From Podospora pseudocomata (lineage: Eukaryota > Ascomycota > Sordariomycetes > Sordariales > Podosporaceae): DNA of 64,000 bases. The DNA lies in assembly GCF_035222375.1 (NCBI RefSeq), contig NW_026946365.1, positions 930,001-994,000 of the forward strand, given 5' to 3'. Both the position numbers and the translations under genes were made by a program. Below are positions 1 to 10,802 of the stretch, one piece after another (within the stretch, counting starts at the first letter, position 1; each line of letters begins with the position of its first letter). The notes beneath the pieces were generated by a model. It was not told the DNA's origin. It saw nothing but the letters and a program-made list of their open reading frames with translations, and made no database searches.

Positions 1-897
1 GGGGTTATTAAGCCGGGGGTTGGGATGGAGGTTGGGCTTTGTGGGTTTGGGAGGGGGGAGGCTCAGGATGGGGTGGGGAGGTTAGGGGTGGGGAGGTGTT
101 ATGCTTGATCTTTTGACTTTTTGGCGGAGGGTTTATTTGCTTTGTTTTGGGGATGGAGTTTAAAGCGGCCGGTTGCTGCTGGTTTTGGATTGGGATTATC
201 TGGCCTAGAGCTGGGTAATGGGATTGGGGTATGAAGACAAGAGCTGGAACTTGGACTTGCAGAAATGGAGGAATGAAAATGGACAGATACCCCGGAGGAT
301 TTCTGCTTATGAACAGAATTTTGACTAGTTGAACATAGATAGCAAATGAGAATGAGAACTCCCAGAGTTACATATCATCTCTTTGTTTCACTACTTTTGC
401 ATCTCCGTATTTTGAGATGCTGTGAGTGTTATGCTATTTTCTAGTACATGCAGCAGCCCGCCGCTACAGACGGCTTATTCAGAATCGAACCAATCCCCTT
501 TCAAGCTCTGCTTTGTCAGTCCACGATTCGGAAAGCTGTCGACAGCCAACAACAGTAGTCCGAGCCGATCACCGTTGGACGGCTGCACGTTTTCGGCAGC
601 AAAAACCCCACCCAGTGACGCAACTCTCCTCCAGAAGCCGAAAGCAAGCGATCCTGGTGAGAGAGAATGCCCTGCCCCAGCACAGCCTCACGTCCAGTTT
701 GGACATATCCCTTCAAGAAGCCCAACTGTCTCATCTTAATCTCATCTCACACTCCAAACAAACAAAGTAGGGGGTCAATTGTCTTAGACGCTTACAACCG
801 CACTTGCATCAACTCACATGATAGCTTGAGATTACCTACTGAACACCTTCAATTGGACATACCACTTACACTGTGAGGATTAACTCGGCCGGACATC
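1..897. other. Upstream region of the Kelch gene
   Basis: No supportable gene. The first 400 bases are G-rich on this strand. Overlapping short ORFs at about 420-770 have no recognisable family and are probably part of the promoter and leader of the Kelch gene that starts at 898. Confidence 0.5.
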
Positions 898-2592
898 ATG
901 GACTCATTCAAACTCCTCAAACGTCGCACGACGGAGCTCTTCAACTCCCTCCCCTCATCACTCCCCGCCATCAAAAGCCCTACCCTTGGCAGCGGCAACA
1001 GCAACACCATGAGGGGCACCTGGGAAAAGCTTCAGCTCCCGCCTCTTCCGAGATCAGGCCACACAGCTGACATCGTCGACGGCACCGTCTACATCTTCGG
1101 CGGCGGCAACGACAACGACGTCCACACTATCACCCTTCCCGCAAGCGGAGCCCAAGCCGATTACTACACCATCAAGGCCAAACCCGTCAAATCTACCGCC
1201 TCTAAACCCAAAGACCCCAACCCCGACGTCCCTTCCATCTCCATTGAAGAAACCCCCAATGACGAGCCCCAAAACCTTTCCGACATTTCTCTCACCTCCC
1301 CTCCTCCCGGGTCAAAAGACAAGGGAAAATCCCCCGCCTCACCCACCTCTTCCCTCCCAGACATCCCCCCTCCCCGCAAAGGCCACGCCTCTGCCGTGAT
1401 CGGTCACAGGATCTTCCTCTTCGGCGGCTCATCCCCCTCAACCCCCTCCCAACCTCTCAACGAATCCGGCCGCGTCTGGATCTTCGACACCCGCACCCAC
1501 CTCTGGTCCTTCCTCGACCCAGCCCTATCCACACCCGCCCATCCCTCCCCTAGGTTCAACCACGCAGCAGTATCAACCCCGAAACCAGACAACTTCTCCC
1601 CCTCTTCCCATCCTTCCGGCCATACCACATGGAAAGAATGGGCCCTAGGAACCGACACCACCACCCTCCACGAGCAGGGAATCCCCCAAGATCCCGTGGT
1701 GGGTTTCCTCGCGGAAAAAGCGCGTGATCTTGACTCTGAAGGTTACGGGACGTTTATCATTTCCGGTGGTACCCTGCCCTCAGGGGAGGCGTCAGATGAA
1801 ACCTGGGCGTTTGACGTCCACTCTTCTACCTGGCAGCCTCTCCCTTCTTCCCTTCCCCCGGTGACAGGTGGGTGTAGTCTCGCGCTGGCAAAGAACAGGT
1901 TGTATAAGCTCGGCGGCGGGGAGGGTGGTGGTGGCGGTTCTGACAAGCTCAAAATGGAGTATTTATCCCTCTCCCTTGACTCCTTCAACGATGTTGCTTC
2001 CGCGGGGGAGGAGGTGCTGGTTACGGCGAATGGTGGCTGGAAACCTATTCTACCGGGGAAGGAGGTTGTGGGGTATAAAACTCCGGACTTGACCGCCGTC
2101 CCTCTTGATGACGACGACGACGACAACAGTGCCAGTTTTTGGCCAGCAGCGAGGACGAACGCTTCGTTAAGTGTAGTGACGATTGGTGGTGTCAATGGAA
2201 GAGAGTATTTGCTGCTTGCGTTTGGGGAGGACGGGCAAGGTGGGAAGATGGATGATGTTTGGGCTTTTTTGACGCCAAAGTCGGGGCATGAAAAGGGGCG
2301 GCATGGGGTGACGGAGGGGAGTTTTGTCAAGGCGCAGGATGCGGTTTGGGATGGGGTGGGTGGGTTGCTTGGTGGTGGGAGGGATAGACACCAGGAGGGC
2401 AGGTGGTTTAGGGTTGAGATGGGGGTTGAGGATGAGGAGGATGATGATAGTTTGGATGGGCCCGGGAGGAGGGCACAAGCCGCGATGGCGAGTATTGGGG
2501 ACTTGGACGAGAGTGGGGTTGTGATTTGGGGGGGTGTTGTTGGACAGGGGGATAGGGTGAAGGGGGATGGGTGGGTGATGAGGTTGAAGTGA
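898..2592 (+). CDS. Kelch-repeat beta-propeller protein
   Basis: Single-exon frame of 564 codons. The sequence shows repeated Kelch-type blades. Each pairs a (R)xGHxA- or RxNHAAV-like strand with a hydrophobic strand and a GG doublet, then a Trp-bearing strand. Examples are RSGHTADIVDGTVYIFGGG near residue 58, RKGHASAVIGHRIFLFGG near 160, YGTFIISGG near 280 and ARTNASLSVVTIGG near 420. A low-complexity Ser/Pro/Asp linker at about residues 95-155 separates the first two blades, and a short Asp run lies near residue 405. Kelch propellers are usually protein-interaction scaffolds; no catalytic domain is visible, so a specific role cannot be given. The start at 898 is the first ATG of the frame and the protein begins without a signal peptide. 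It ends 467 bases before the convergent nuo24 gene. Confidence 0.8.
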   Translation: MDSFKLLKRRTTELFNSLPSSLPAIKSPTLGSGNSNTMRGTWEKLQLPPLPRSGHTADIVDGTVYIFGGGNDNDVHTITLPASGAQADYYTIKAKPVKSTASKPKDPNPDVPSISIEETPNDEPQNLSDISLTSPPPGSKDKGKSPASPTSSLPDIPPPRKGHASAVIGHRIFLFGGSSPSTPSQPLNESGRVWIFDTRTHLWSFLDPALSTPAHPSPRFNHAAVSTPKPDNFSPSSHPSGHTTWKEWALGTDTTTLHEQGIPQDPVVGFLAEKARDLDSEGYGTFIISGGTLPSGEASDETWAFDVHSSTWQPLPSSLPPVTGGCSLALAKNRLYKLGGGEGGGGGSDKLKMEYLSLSLDSFNDVASAGEEVLVTANGGWKPILPGKEVVGYKTPDLTAVPLDDDDDDNSASFWPAARTNASLSVVTIGGVNGREYLLLAFGEDGQGGKMDDVWAFLTPKSGHEKGRHGVTEGSFVKAQDAVWDGVGGLLGGGRDRHQEGRWFRVEMGVEDEEDDDSLDGPGRRAQAAMASIGDLDESGVVIWGGVVGQGDRVKGDGWVMRLK

Positions 2593-3059
2593 TTTTTGGT
2601 GTGCAGACCAGTTGGGTACACAGGACACTGGTTCGGACAAGATTCGGTTTTTATTTTACTGTCAGTGTTTTTTTTTTTTTTTTTAGCAAGGCAGCTTCTG
2701 TTGGTGGAAGAAATAGTTCCTGCAGTGTCAGTTATTGAATGATTACGGGGCTCAATATCGAGCCACCCCCTTGGCATATTTGATTTTGACTTGTCATCAT
2801 TCATAAGAACTGAAGTTCCAAAAAAAACATTTCGTAATGTACGATCATCATAAGCATCGAAGCAAGCAATGTATTCGGGCCGTCCTATATATTCTTGACC
2901 CCCCCCTTTCCAAGCTGCGAATGCCTGTCAACGCTTTTTGTACACTCACCCCCTCGTCCCCCTCTACCATCATCACATCATATAATAAGCCCTGTTGTAG
3001 TGTGAAAACATCTAGTTTTGTAACCACATAAAATCAAACCACTCCCCCCTCTCTAAAAA
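2593..3059. other. Convergent 3' region, Kelch and nuo24
   Basis: Tail-to-tail intergenic stretch that should contain both 3' UTRs. It has a T-run near 2669-2684 and no coding signal that I can support. Confidence 0.5.
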
Positions 3060-3961
3060 TTACAAATCCGACCTGGTAGTCTCCACCCCCCAAGGCTCAC
3101 TCGTCAGGTTCGTCAGTCCCGCGCTATTCTCACAAGTGTCCCTCCCGCTCACAGGACCCGGCTTGGGCGCCTTGCTCGCATCGTTCAAGCTCTCCTTGAG
3201 CGCGGTGAGGAGCTGCTTGGTGGTCTCGGGAGTCAGGTCCTCGTAGTACTCGTCATTGATCTGGACCATGGGCGCGTTGACGCACGCCCCCAAACACTCG
3301 ACCTCGATGAAGGTGAAGAGGCCGTCGGGGGTGGTCTCGCCTTGCTTGATGCCGAGGTGTTCCTTGATTGCCTTGACGATGGCGTCTGAGCCGCAGCCGC
3401 CGAGTTGGCAGGGGGTCTGTTATGTATAGTTAGAAATGGTTATTGACAGTGAAGGGGGGACGTACGGTCGTGCAAGCCTGGACGTGAAACTTGCCCACGG
3501 GGGTTCGGTTGTACATGGTGTAGAAGCTGGCCACCTCGTAGACGCGCATGGGGGGCATCTCGAGGATGCGGGCGACCTCGTTCATGACCGAGATGGAGGT
3601 GAAGCCGTGCTGACGCTGGCCGAGGTCGAGGAGGGGCATGACGGCTGCTTTTTTGTACTGGGGGGGGTAGCGCTTGAGAATCTCGGTGATGATTTTCTCG
3701 TTTTGGTCGGTGAACTTGAAGGGGATGGAGGGGTTGTTGTCGGGGGTGTTGCGGTGCTTGTTTTTTTTTTTGGAAATTTAGTCTCCATTCAATATTTATA
3801 GCTTGGGGGAAGGGGGGGAGACTCACCACCATGAGGGTGTCGCTTTGCCTCCTCGCCGACATGGAGATGGCGCGGGTCTGGAGTGGTGACGAGGAGGGGG
3901 CAGCCACCCTGCTCACGGAGCGGAGGGCGGTCCGCATGACGGGGGCCAGCTTGCTCGCCAT
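3060..3961 (-). CDS. nuo24: NADH:ubiquinone oxidoreductase 24 kDa subunit
   Basis: Three exons, 3827-3961, 3466-3756 and 3060-3416, giving 260 residues. The protein is the thioredoxin-like 2Fe-2S subunit of the complex I matrix arm (NDUFV2/NuoE family). With the 51 kDa subunit it forms the NADH-oxidising module and holds cluster N1a. The four cluster ligands are visible: CTTTPC, whose two Cys straddle the second intron, and CLGAC about 40 residues later. The N-terminus is basic and hydroxylated with SARR near residue 35, typical of a mitochondrial presequence. The mature region starts with the conserved stretch leading to [19 protein letters not shown]. Introns are 70 and 49 nt with GTGAGT and GTACGT donors. 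Length agrees with fungal orthologues. No anomalies seen. Confidence 0.97.
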
Positions 3962-5817
3962 TGCTGCTGTGGTGAACTAGAGGGGTGGTTGAGCAATGGA
4001 CGGAGGTTGTGGTTGGAGGGGGTGGCCGGCGGCGACGTCGAGGGGGAGGTTATCTTCAGTTTTGGGTTCGTCGTCGTCAATCAATTGACGATTGGCAAGC
4101 TCCCCAGTCTTGCTGCTCAATGGCCCGGGACCCACCTTGCGTTGACAATTGGTGGGGTTTGATTGGGTGAAATCGGGGCTTGTGCGGTTTATTCAATTAC
4201 CCGATTTTATATCTGCGCTCGACCGTTTTATTCAGCATTGGAGCTCATGGAGCTCCAGCATCATTTTCCCTCGAGTTATGTGTAAACACCGTCTACTAAT
4301 TCCGAAACCCTCTTTTTGCTCGTCAAAACTATCCTTTCAGACCAAAAACCACAATCTACTGGAGAACGATGTGAAGCTTCAAGGCCAAGAAGAATTCAGT
4401 CCTGAGGTATGCTGAGATGAAGCTTTGAGAGGCTCGCTCCCACCTTTGGTGCCCCTTTGGCCGAACAAGGCGTTCCTTTCCACGCGATGACACGGCTAAG
4501 TCTAGGCAAGCTCATGCCCAGTCTCCGGCTGGGTTGCTGTCAGCCTTTTGGTTCTCGAAAACGTGGACGACTTGGTGTAATATCCGGCACAGTATGGCAT
4601 CTATTCAATGCCTCCTCAGCCAAGCAGTCACCGACATTCCTTGTGGCCTCCTAACATAACCCTGAAAGGGGCTGTCTATTGACAGGCCAAGCAAGCGCTT
4701 TCAAGTGAACAGACGGCTGAGATTGATTACGTTTTACAGTCTTCTGGAGACCGCCCAGACCTTTCCATCTACTCTGTTATTGCCTTCTCTTTTATCCAGC
4801 CCTATATATTCTGTCGGGCTCCAATTGTGCCCCCTTGTTTCGACATGCCGCCTTCAATCTATGTCAAGCCATGGCAGCCATGGCAAGCATGCCATCCGAT
4901 ATCAAGATGACACTAGACTCGACCAGCTGCGAGTGCGCGCCGGGGAGGTTCCATGTATGGTTCGGGAGGCTTTCCGAACGAGCCCTTCTTTTTGACATCA
5001 CGGAATCTCTCAGCTTTGATTGCGACGGGGTGACGGCCTGCTGCTCTCACATGACGGAGACACCCCCTTCCCGGGTTTGGGATGTTTTCTTTATTACTTC
5101 CATCAATCGCAGTCAGTCAAACCGTATCGCTTAATGCAACGCGTTGGATGGGTTTTTCCGTCGGGCGGCAGCCATGGCTTCCGTGGTATTGCAGACGACC
5201 TTTGAATATCAGATCGACAACAACATGGCTGTGCCGGACCGGCCGTCAGAGATATCTTATTCGCCAGACGGCTCAACTGGGACAGTCTCCGTCTCGTTCC
5301 TATTTAGGACAGTGGTCATCCGGCCGTACTCTCTCGCAGTCCAGGTGACTGGGGCGGGATACTGCCTAAAGTCCGGAGCCAAGGGGCGGGTACGGCATTG
5401 AGACTGGCGAGCGCCATTGCGTGGCTGCCGTCCAATCCATTTACCGCGAAACGCGGAGGGCAATCTATCCCCAGTTTATCTGAATAGATTGACCTCCTGT
5501 TCAAGTCCGGGGCCCCGCGAAAATATCGACTACCGACACGGCCGGCCGCCTGTACCTCTTCCCAGTCCATCGCTACCCAGCCATGGCCTTGGTTGGCTGG
5601 AATAGGGATGCCGTCATCTACAATTTAGGTGCAGGTCTTGACATGTCCGGGACTTAGGAATTCGGTGCCTTTCTCGGGCGAACAGACGGGAGTAGGAGGC
5701 TCAAGAATGGCATAAATACAAAGGGGGCGACCGCTGGTAATCGAAAACTGTCCTAGAGTCACATCAAGGCAACCTACTTGACAAGTCCTGGACACTCAGC
5801 CCTGACTACACGCCACC
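3962..5817. other. Divergent intergenic region, nuo24 and AA9
   Basis: Promoter-side region of both neighbours. Several short ORFs on both strands overlap one another and match no family that I recognise. A TATA-like element lies near its right end. Confidence 0.5.
5712..5718 (+). promoter_or_regulatory. TATA-like element of the AA9 gene
   Basis: An ATAAATA box 100 bases before the AA9 start codon. Spacing to the ATG fits a TATA-driven, strongly inducible cellulase-type promoter. The call rests on sequence and distance only. Confidence 0.4.
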
Positions 5818-6618
5818 ATGAAGTTCTCCTTCGTTGCCCTCCTGGCCTGCGGCCTCACGGTCGATGCTCACGCCATCTTCCAGGTATGTCAGCACCAGTC
5901 ACCATCGAGGCAGGAGTCGTTTTCATGCTGACAATCAAGGCAGAAAATCTCAGTCAACGGACAAGATAAGGGTCAGCTCACTGGCATCCGTGCTCCCAAC
6001 AACAACAACCCAGTACAGAATGTGAACGACCAGAACATGGCCTGCGGACAGCCCGGCTCCAAGTCTAACACGGTTGTCAACGTTAACGCTGGTGACCGTA
6101 TCGGTGCCTACTTTGGGCATGTCATCGGCGGAGCCCAGTTCCCTAACGACCGAGACCATCCCATCGCTGCCTCTCACAAGGGTCCCGTCCAGGCTTATCT
6201 TGCCAAGGTCGACAATGCTGCTACTGCCAGCTCCAACGGCCAGAAGTGGTTCAAGATCTGGCACGAAGGCTTTGATCAAGGCAGCAGGAAGTGGGGTGTC
6301 GACACTGTCATTCAGAACCAAGGCTGGACGTATTTCAACATCCCGCAGTGCATCGCGCCGGGCCAATACCTCCTGCGTGTTGAGCTTTTGGCTCTCCACT
6401 CGGCCAACCAGCAAGGCCAGGCTCAGTTCTACAAGTCTTGCGCTCAGATCAACATTTCGGGCTCGGGCTCCTTCACTCCTTCTCAGACCGTCTCTTTCCC
6501 CGGTGCCTACCAGGCCAACCACCCCGGTATCCTCACCAGCATCTACGGTCTCACCGGCCAGCCCGACAACGGCGGCAAGTCATACAGCATCCCGGGCCCT
6601 GCTCCCATCTCTTGCTAA
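5818..6618 (+). CDS. AA9 lytic polysaccharide monooxygenase
   Basis: Two exons, 5818-5883 and 5944-6618, 246 residues. AA9 enzymes are secreted copper enzymes that oxidatively cleave cellulose and some hemicelluloses, with electrons from cellobiose dehydrogenase or small reductants. The signal peptide [17 protein letters not shown] is cut directly before His18, which becomes the N-terminal histidine of the copper brace. The second copper histidine is His100 in [13 protein letters not shown]. The axial Tyr185 and active-site Gln183 lie in [13 protein letters not shown], and His174 matches the second-sphere His. Cys56 and Cys188 are placed for the family disulfide. There is no CBM1 or linker after the catalytic domain, so this is a single-domain form. 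The 60-nt intron is certain because it restores the mature reading frame. Regulation by cellulose-responsive factors is family knowledge, not seen here. Confidence 0.95.
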
Positions 6619-8840
6619 GCTTTTGAGCCGCGGCTTGGCTTCTCCGAGGAAACAAACATGATTCTCGGCTTGTGGGGACGGGTGAAGAGGAGCCCCCCAA
6701 GTGTCCAGCAAAAGATAATGGCGAATGGGTGGGTGGTGGTTTGTGGGCAGGTGTGTGTATCTATAGGTTATTATGAGACGGTCATACATTGTGTGAGATA
6801 TCCGCATGCATAAACAGCATCGTGCATCATGGAGGAGCAAGCAGACACTACAATGATCCACAAGCCAACTGCAAGGTCCGAATTCGTTTCCACAGTGACC
6901 TTTTCTCGCCTCGGCGCCTTTCTCGCAAGGCGAGGAAGCGGGCCTCCACAATGACATGGAAGCTTCGGATGCATCGCCATGCTTTTTCCATGCAAAATTG
7001 TTGGAAAAGCACGAGCCAAGTGGATGAAGTCCTGGGACCTGCAGGCGGGCTCTCCCGTAGGAAAATGTATGTACATGACATTGCTACCACTAGTCAGGGA
7101 CAGTTCGGGTTTTCTCGGTATATTCTGATATTTGGGATCGACGGGCACCGGGTGATGTTTGCTGACTCTTGTCCATCTGTTGATGTGTTTCTTCTCACGG
7201 CCGGCACCTGTGAAAAGTGAACGGTTGGCGCCGCACAACGTGCATGACACCTGCAGGAAGCCAGCCAAACAGCTTCCAGCGAGGCTGATAGCATGCTACA
7301 GCCAAGAGATGCCATCTCACATCGGTAACCCCCCACTCAAGCAAGCATGGCAGCACAGCTTCACAGCTTCATTAGCTGTTTGAGACATTCAGGACATTGG
7401 GCAGAGCAGAGCAGCCTTGCCGATTCGATGAAGTGACAAACGCGAAGGCGCGATATCAAGGTTTTTTTATTTTTATTTTTTTTTATTTTTTATTTTTTTG
7501 ATAAAAAGGATTGCGATAAGCGATTGGTTGTCGAGGTTGTCTCTCGTCACCGCTGGACGGTTGAATGCGGATTTCTTCACGGGGACAAGGGTAATGACAG
7601 GGCAAAAGGTGATCAGTGCTCGATATGGCACCAAGCTTAGCTTGAGCTTGGACGCTGTTACCCCACTCCTCGGCAACACGGTGCCACCACAAGCAGGGAA
7701 GCCCGCCTGGATTGCGCCGCTCTCACCTCGTCAGCGCATCCTTTTTCTTCACCAACAATTCGCCCTTTCCCGCCTCTCGCCTCTCTTCACCTCTTTCACT
7801 CTGCTCTACCTCTCTCTTTCTACAAGCCCGCCTTTTCTAATTTCCTCCTGACCTCCAGGCATCAGCCCAACCAGTAAGTAGTTCTCAAACACATCTTTCG
7901 TCACTCAACATACCGGTCGATTTTACCGGCGCCGCACGGTGGACACCGTTCAGACGCCCCGCGGTTCCCGTTCCGGTCAGTGCAGAAATGGGGTCTCGGG
8001 GTACATGCTCGCTGCATTCACCAAGCTGAGTCGTTCAGGGTGAGGTGCTTTTCGCCATAGCACCCTTGCCGAGCCGGGTGACCTCTCACCCTCTGCTGGA
8101 GTTTGCTCGAGCGGGTCATTGGACGAAACCGCCGAGTGGTGGCAGTCGAAATTCGCGCAGTGGGAAGACGAACCACCCACCCAGCCTTTTTGGGGGTGGG
8201 AGAGGGGTGTGTGAGCTGCCGTACCTCCGTGCCTCCGGTGGCCAAGCTTTATCGTGTCTGCCGCCGCGGGCTCCACCGGCGGTATTTTGTTTCCTTCCCT
8301 CCCACCCGCGAGAGCGCTTCCATCTTTCTCTTCTCCCTTTTTTTCCTCTTCAACCTCACTCGACAACTCTGTTTCTTGCCCTGCGCAGCAGCAGACTGCC
8401 ACCCCCTCAACTACCCCAATTGGCTCGTCGTCGTCAGAAAGAAAACGTCTTGTGTTGTTCACACCCTTCTACCTACTACCTACCCTACTTGCACCTAGTA
8501 CCGCAACCTTAAACTGTAAGCAGTCTTTTGCTCGCCAATTGGTCCGACCGAGCACCTTTTTTTTTTTACCAGTTTTCACATGCCCCGTTGTCAATGGCTC
8601 TGCGCCGAGTGGTGTTTGAGTCCTTTTCGGAGTGTCTCGGTCGAGGGACCCGAGCTTTGGCAACATGACGGATGCCAAGCGATGTTTGGAGCGGCGTCGC
8701 AAACAACAACACGCGATCAATGCGACAATCTGATTTTATTCAAGACTTTCTGAGCTGCTCACTCGCATCAATTGTCTTGTTTCTTTCAATTGCCAGAACA
8801 TCCTTTGCTAACAAAACGTCTCACAGCCTTAATAACTAAA
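6619..8840. other. Intergenic region and long leader of the small membrane-protein gene
   Basis: The left half holds no supportable gene. From about 7730 pyrimidine-rich stretches appear, typical of fungal transcription start regions, at 7737-7860 and again at 8280-8510. Two good donors follow them, GTAAGT near 7872 and GTAAGC at 8516. The second pairs with a branch point at 8808-8813 and a CAG acceptor at 8826, suggesting a 311-nt 5' UTR intron in the gene that starts at 8841. Confidence 0.45.
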
Positions 8841-9035
8841 ATGGCCGCCATCAGCACCTCCGTCGTCGCTCGCGACACCTATGCCGCCCTCTCCAAGCGC
8901 CAAAACTGGGCTGCCCAGGAGCCCGGTGTCATCACCGTCTTCTGCATCGTCGGCGTTGTCGGCATCGGCCTCATCTGCCTCTTCATCTACAAGAAGTTGG
9001 TCGCCCGCAGGGAAAGACGCCAGGCTGTTGTCTAA
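8841..9035 (+). CDS. Small single-span membrane protein, unknown
   Basis: A 64-residue ORF starting in a strong context (CTAAAATGGCC). About 30 polar residues are followed by one hydrophobic segment, VITVFCIVGVVGIGLICLFI, at about residues 30-49, and then a very basic tail with KK and RRERR. By the positive-inside rule the C-terminus is probably cytosolic. I do not recognise a family. Support for a real gene comes from the start context, the clean membrane topology, and a well-formed 5' UTR intron (8516-8826) ending 14 bases before the ATG. The tail could be an ER or trafficking signal, but that is inference. Confidence 0.65.
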   Translation: MAAISTSVVARDTYAALSKRQNWAAQEPGVITVFCIVGVVGIGLICLFIYKKLVARRERRQAVV

Positions 9036-10802
9036 ATGACACATCACCCTGACTCTGCTTTTAAATCACAGAGGCGTTGGAAGACGGGGAAGGATGGAAG
9101 GGTGGGTTGGAATGAAGTAATGATTCTTTTAAAAGAAGAACGGTGGACGGTTCATCTCATGGAGGGAAGGGGGGGTATGGGATTGGATCAATTGGAAGGA
9201 TGAGAGATGGGATATTCTCTTGTCCTGAGGAGGAGCGGATTTGGGATTAAAGATCGATCGATCGATTTGCAACGATACCCTGCAATGTATTCTCGGCGCG
9301 CGTACCAGCAGCACAGCACAACACACAGCATCTTACATTTTTTTTGGCCTCGTAGCCAAATTTACTTCTTAATCAAGCATTCAAGCATGCTTTCCCCCCG
9401 ATTTGTACGGATGGCTATTTTGGACTAGGGGAATGTGGTTGGCCGAGAAGCGAAAAGAAAACAAGTGAATGGAGCTGGCAGATTTGGGGGGGGGAAGCAA
9501 TTGCGGTTGATTTTGTCCTGAGCTGCAACAATCATCGGATCGATCGGACCATTTACCTCTGGCGCTATTCTTGCCGTGAGGGGATGATGAAAAACATCCC
9601 ATCATGGCTGAATATCTGCCTTGATGGGGGGTGGTGATATTTCTCTGGAAAGGTTGGGCTGTTGGGGAGGTTTACCTGATGGCCTGGACTTTTATATGTT
9701 CATTTTACACTTTTCTTGTTTTCCTATTAAGGCTTAATATTAAAACTTGATACCTACCTGTTACTGTTGCACCTGTGATGTGATGGGCTGTTGATGTATG
9801 TCCATTGAGGCTCAAAAGGAATAGATTGGTCAGGAGCGTGTGTCACGCCGCTAGATGGTGTTGGGGAGTACCGTAGCATGGGAATAAGTCGATGCTGGGA
9901 ATAACATAAACCAAGAGGGAAGAAATAACGCACACGACACACAACGCGCGATGGCACATAATCACTCATCATCTCACGGATATGTTGTAATGTTACACAG
10001 CATACCCTACCTAAAAACCTCTGAGCACAACCGGTTTCCCCTCTGCAGTCAGCCAGTCAGTCAGCAAAGGGTCCTCCTCTTCCATGTGAAGCTACAGAGT
10101 TGCCTCGCCCAGCAGCCGTTTCCCCGAGCGCCGCCAAGCAAAGGGGTTGGGAAAGCATATCGCGGCATGGCATGGCATGGTAGATCTCGGGAAAGCGGTC
10201 TGGGGTTGAGAGGTTGGGGGGTGGGGGCAAGCAGCAGTGGAAGCCTATTTCCGGGTTTTGTATCCGTAATCCTTTGCTTTCATGAGATAATTATGGTCGG
10301 GTCCTCAATTGTCCCTCTCCGGTTGAATGAGAGGGCTACATCAAGATGAATCAAATACCGATGTGTGAATACTGGCAGTCAAGAAAAACGAGGCTGCAAA
10401 ATAGAGAGCCATCAACATACTTTGTCTCACCCATCTCAGACTCATTCTGTGAATTCTCAATCGACAGCCATTCAAGAATCGTTTCACAATCAAGAGCACA
10501 ATCACAGTCACCATCACGACACCAGTCAACATTCAGGAAACATCAGGGTTCCCCATTTTCTACCATAATACTATCTCGGATGCTCAGCCTTCCCAACTCC
10601 GCTCTCCTTATGCATCACCGTTAAACCCAGTTTTAAACCCCCATCCCCATCCTAATGTCTACCAAGCGCCTTTTGATGTGCCGCTCAACATGACCAAGTT
10701 TTCAGAACCGAAGATTAAAGGTTAAGACTCGAGAAAGAAAAGAGCAAGGGTGCTGAATCCCCTCTAAACACGCTCGAAGCCAAAGCAAATGAGTTGCAAA
10801 GC
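9036..10802. other. Intergenic region before INO1 3' end
   Basis: No supportable gene. It holds a short GATC tandem stretch near 9250-9266 and scattered short ORFs without family features. It should include the 3' UTR of the small membrane-protein gene and the INO1 terminator. Confidence 0.45.

Noticed and set aside
1743-2804. Long minus-strand ORF opposite the Kelch gene
   Set aside because: Pro/Ser-rich shadow of the Kelch coding strand with no domain.
5494-5515. TTCAAGTCC reminiscent of a tRNA T-loop
   Set aside because: Flanking bases do not form a T-stem, and no D-arm, anticodon arm or acceptor stem is present.
9246-9266. GATC tandem stretch
   Set aside because: Only a few units, no symmetry with neighbouring features and no gene relation; simple sequence.
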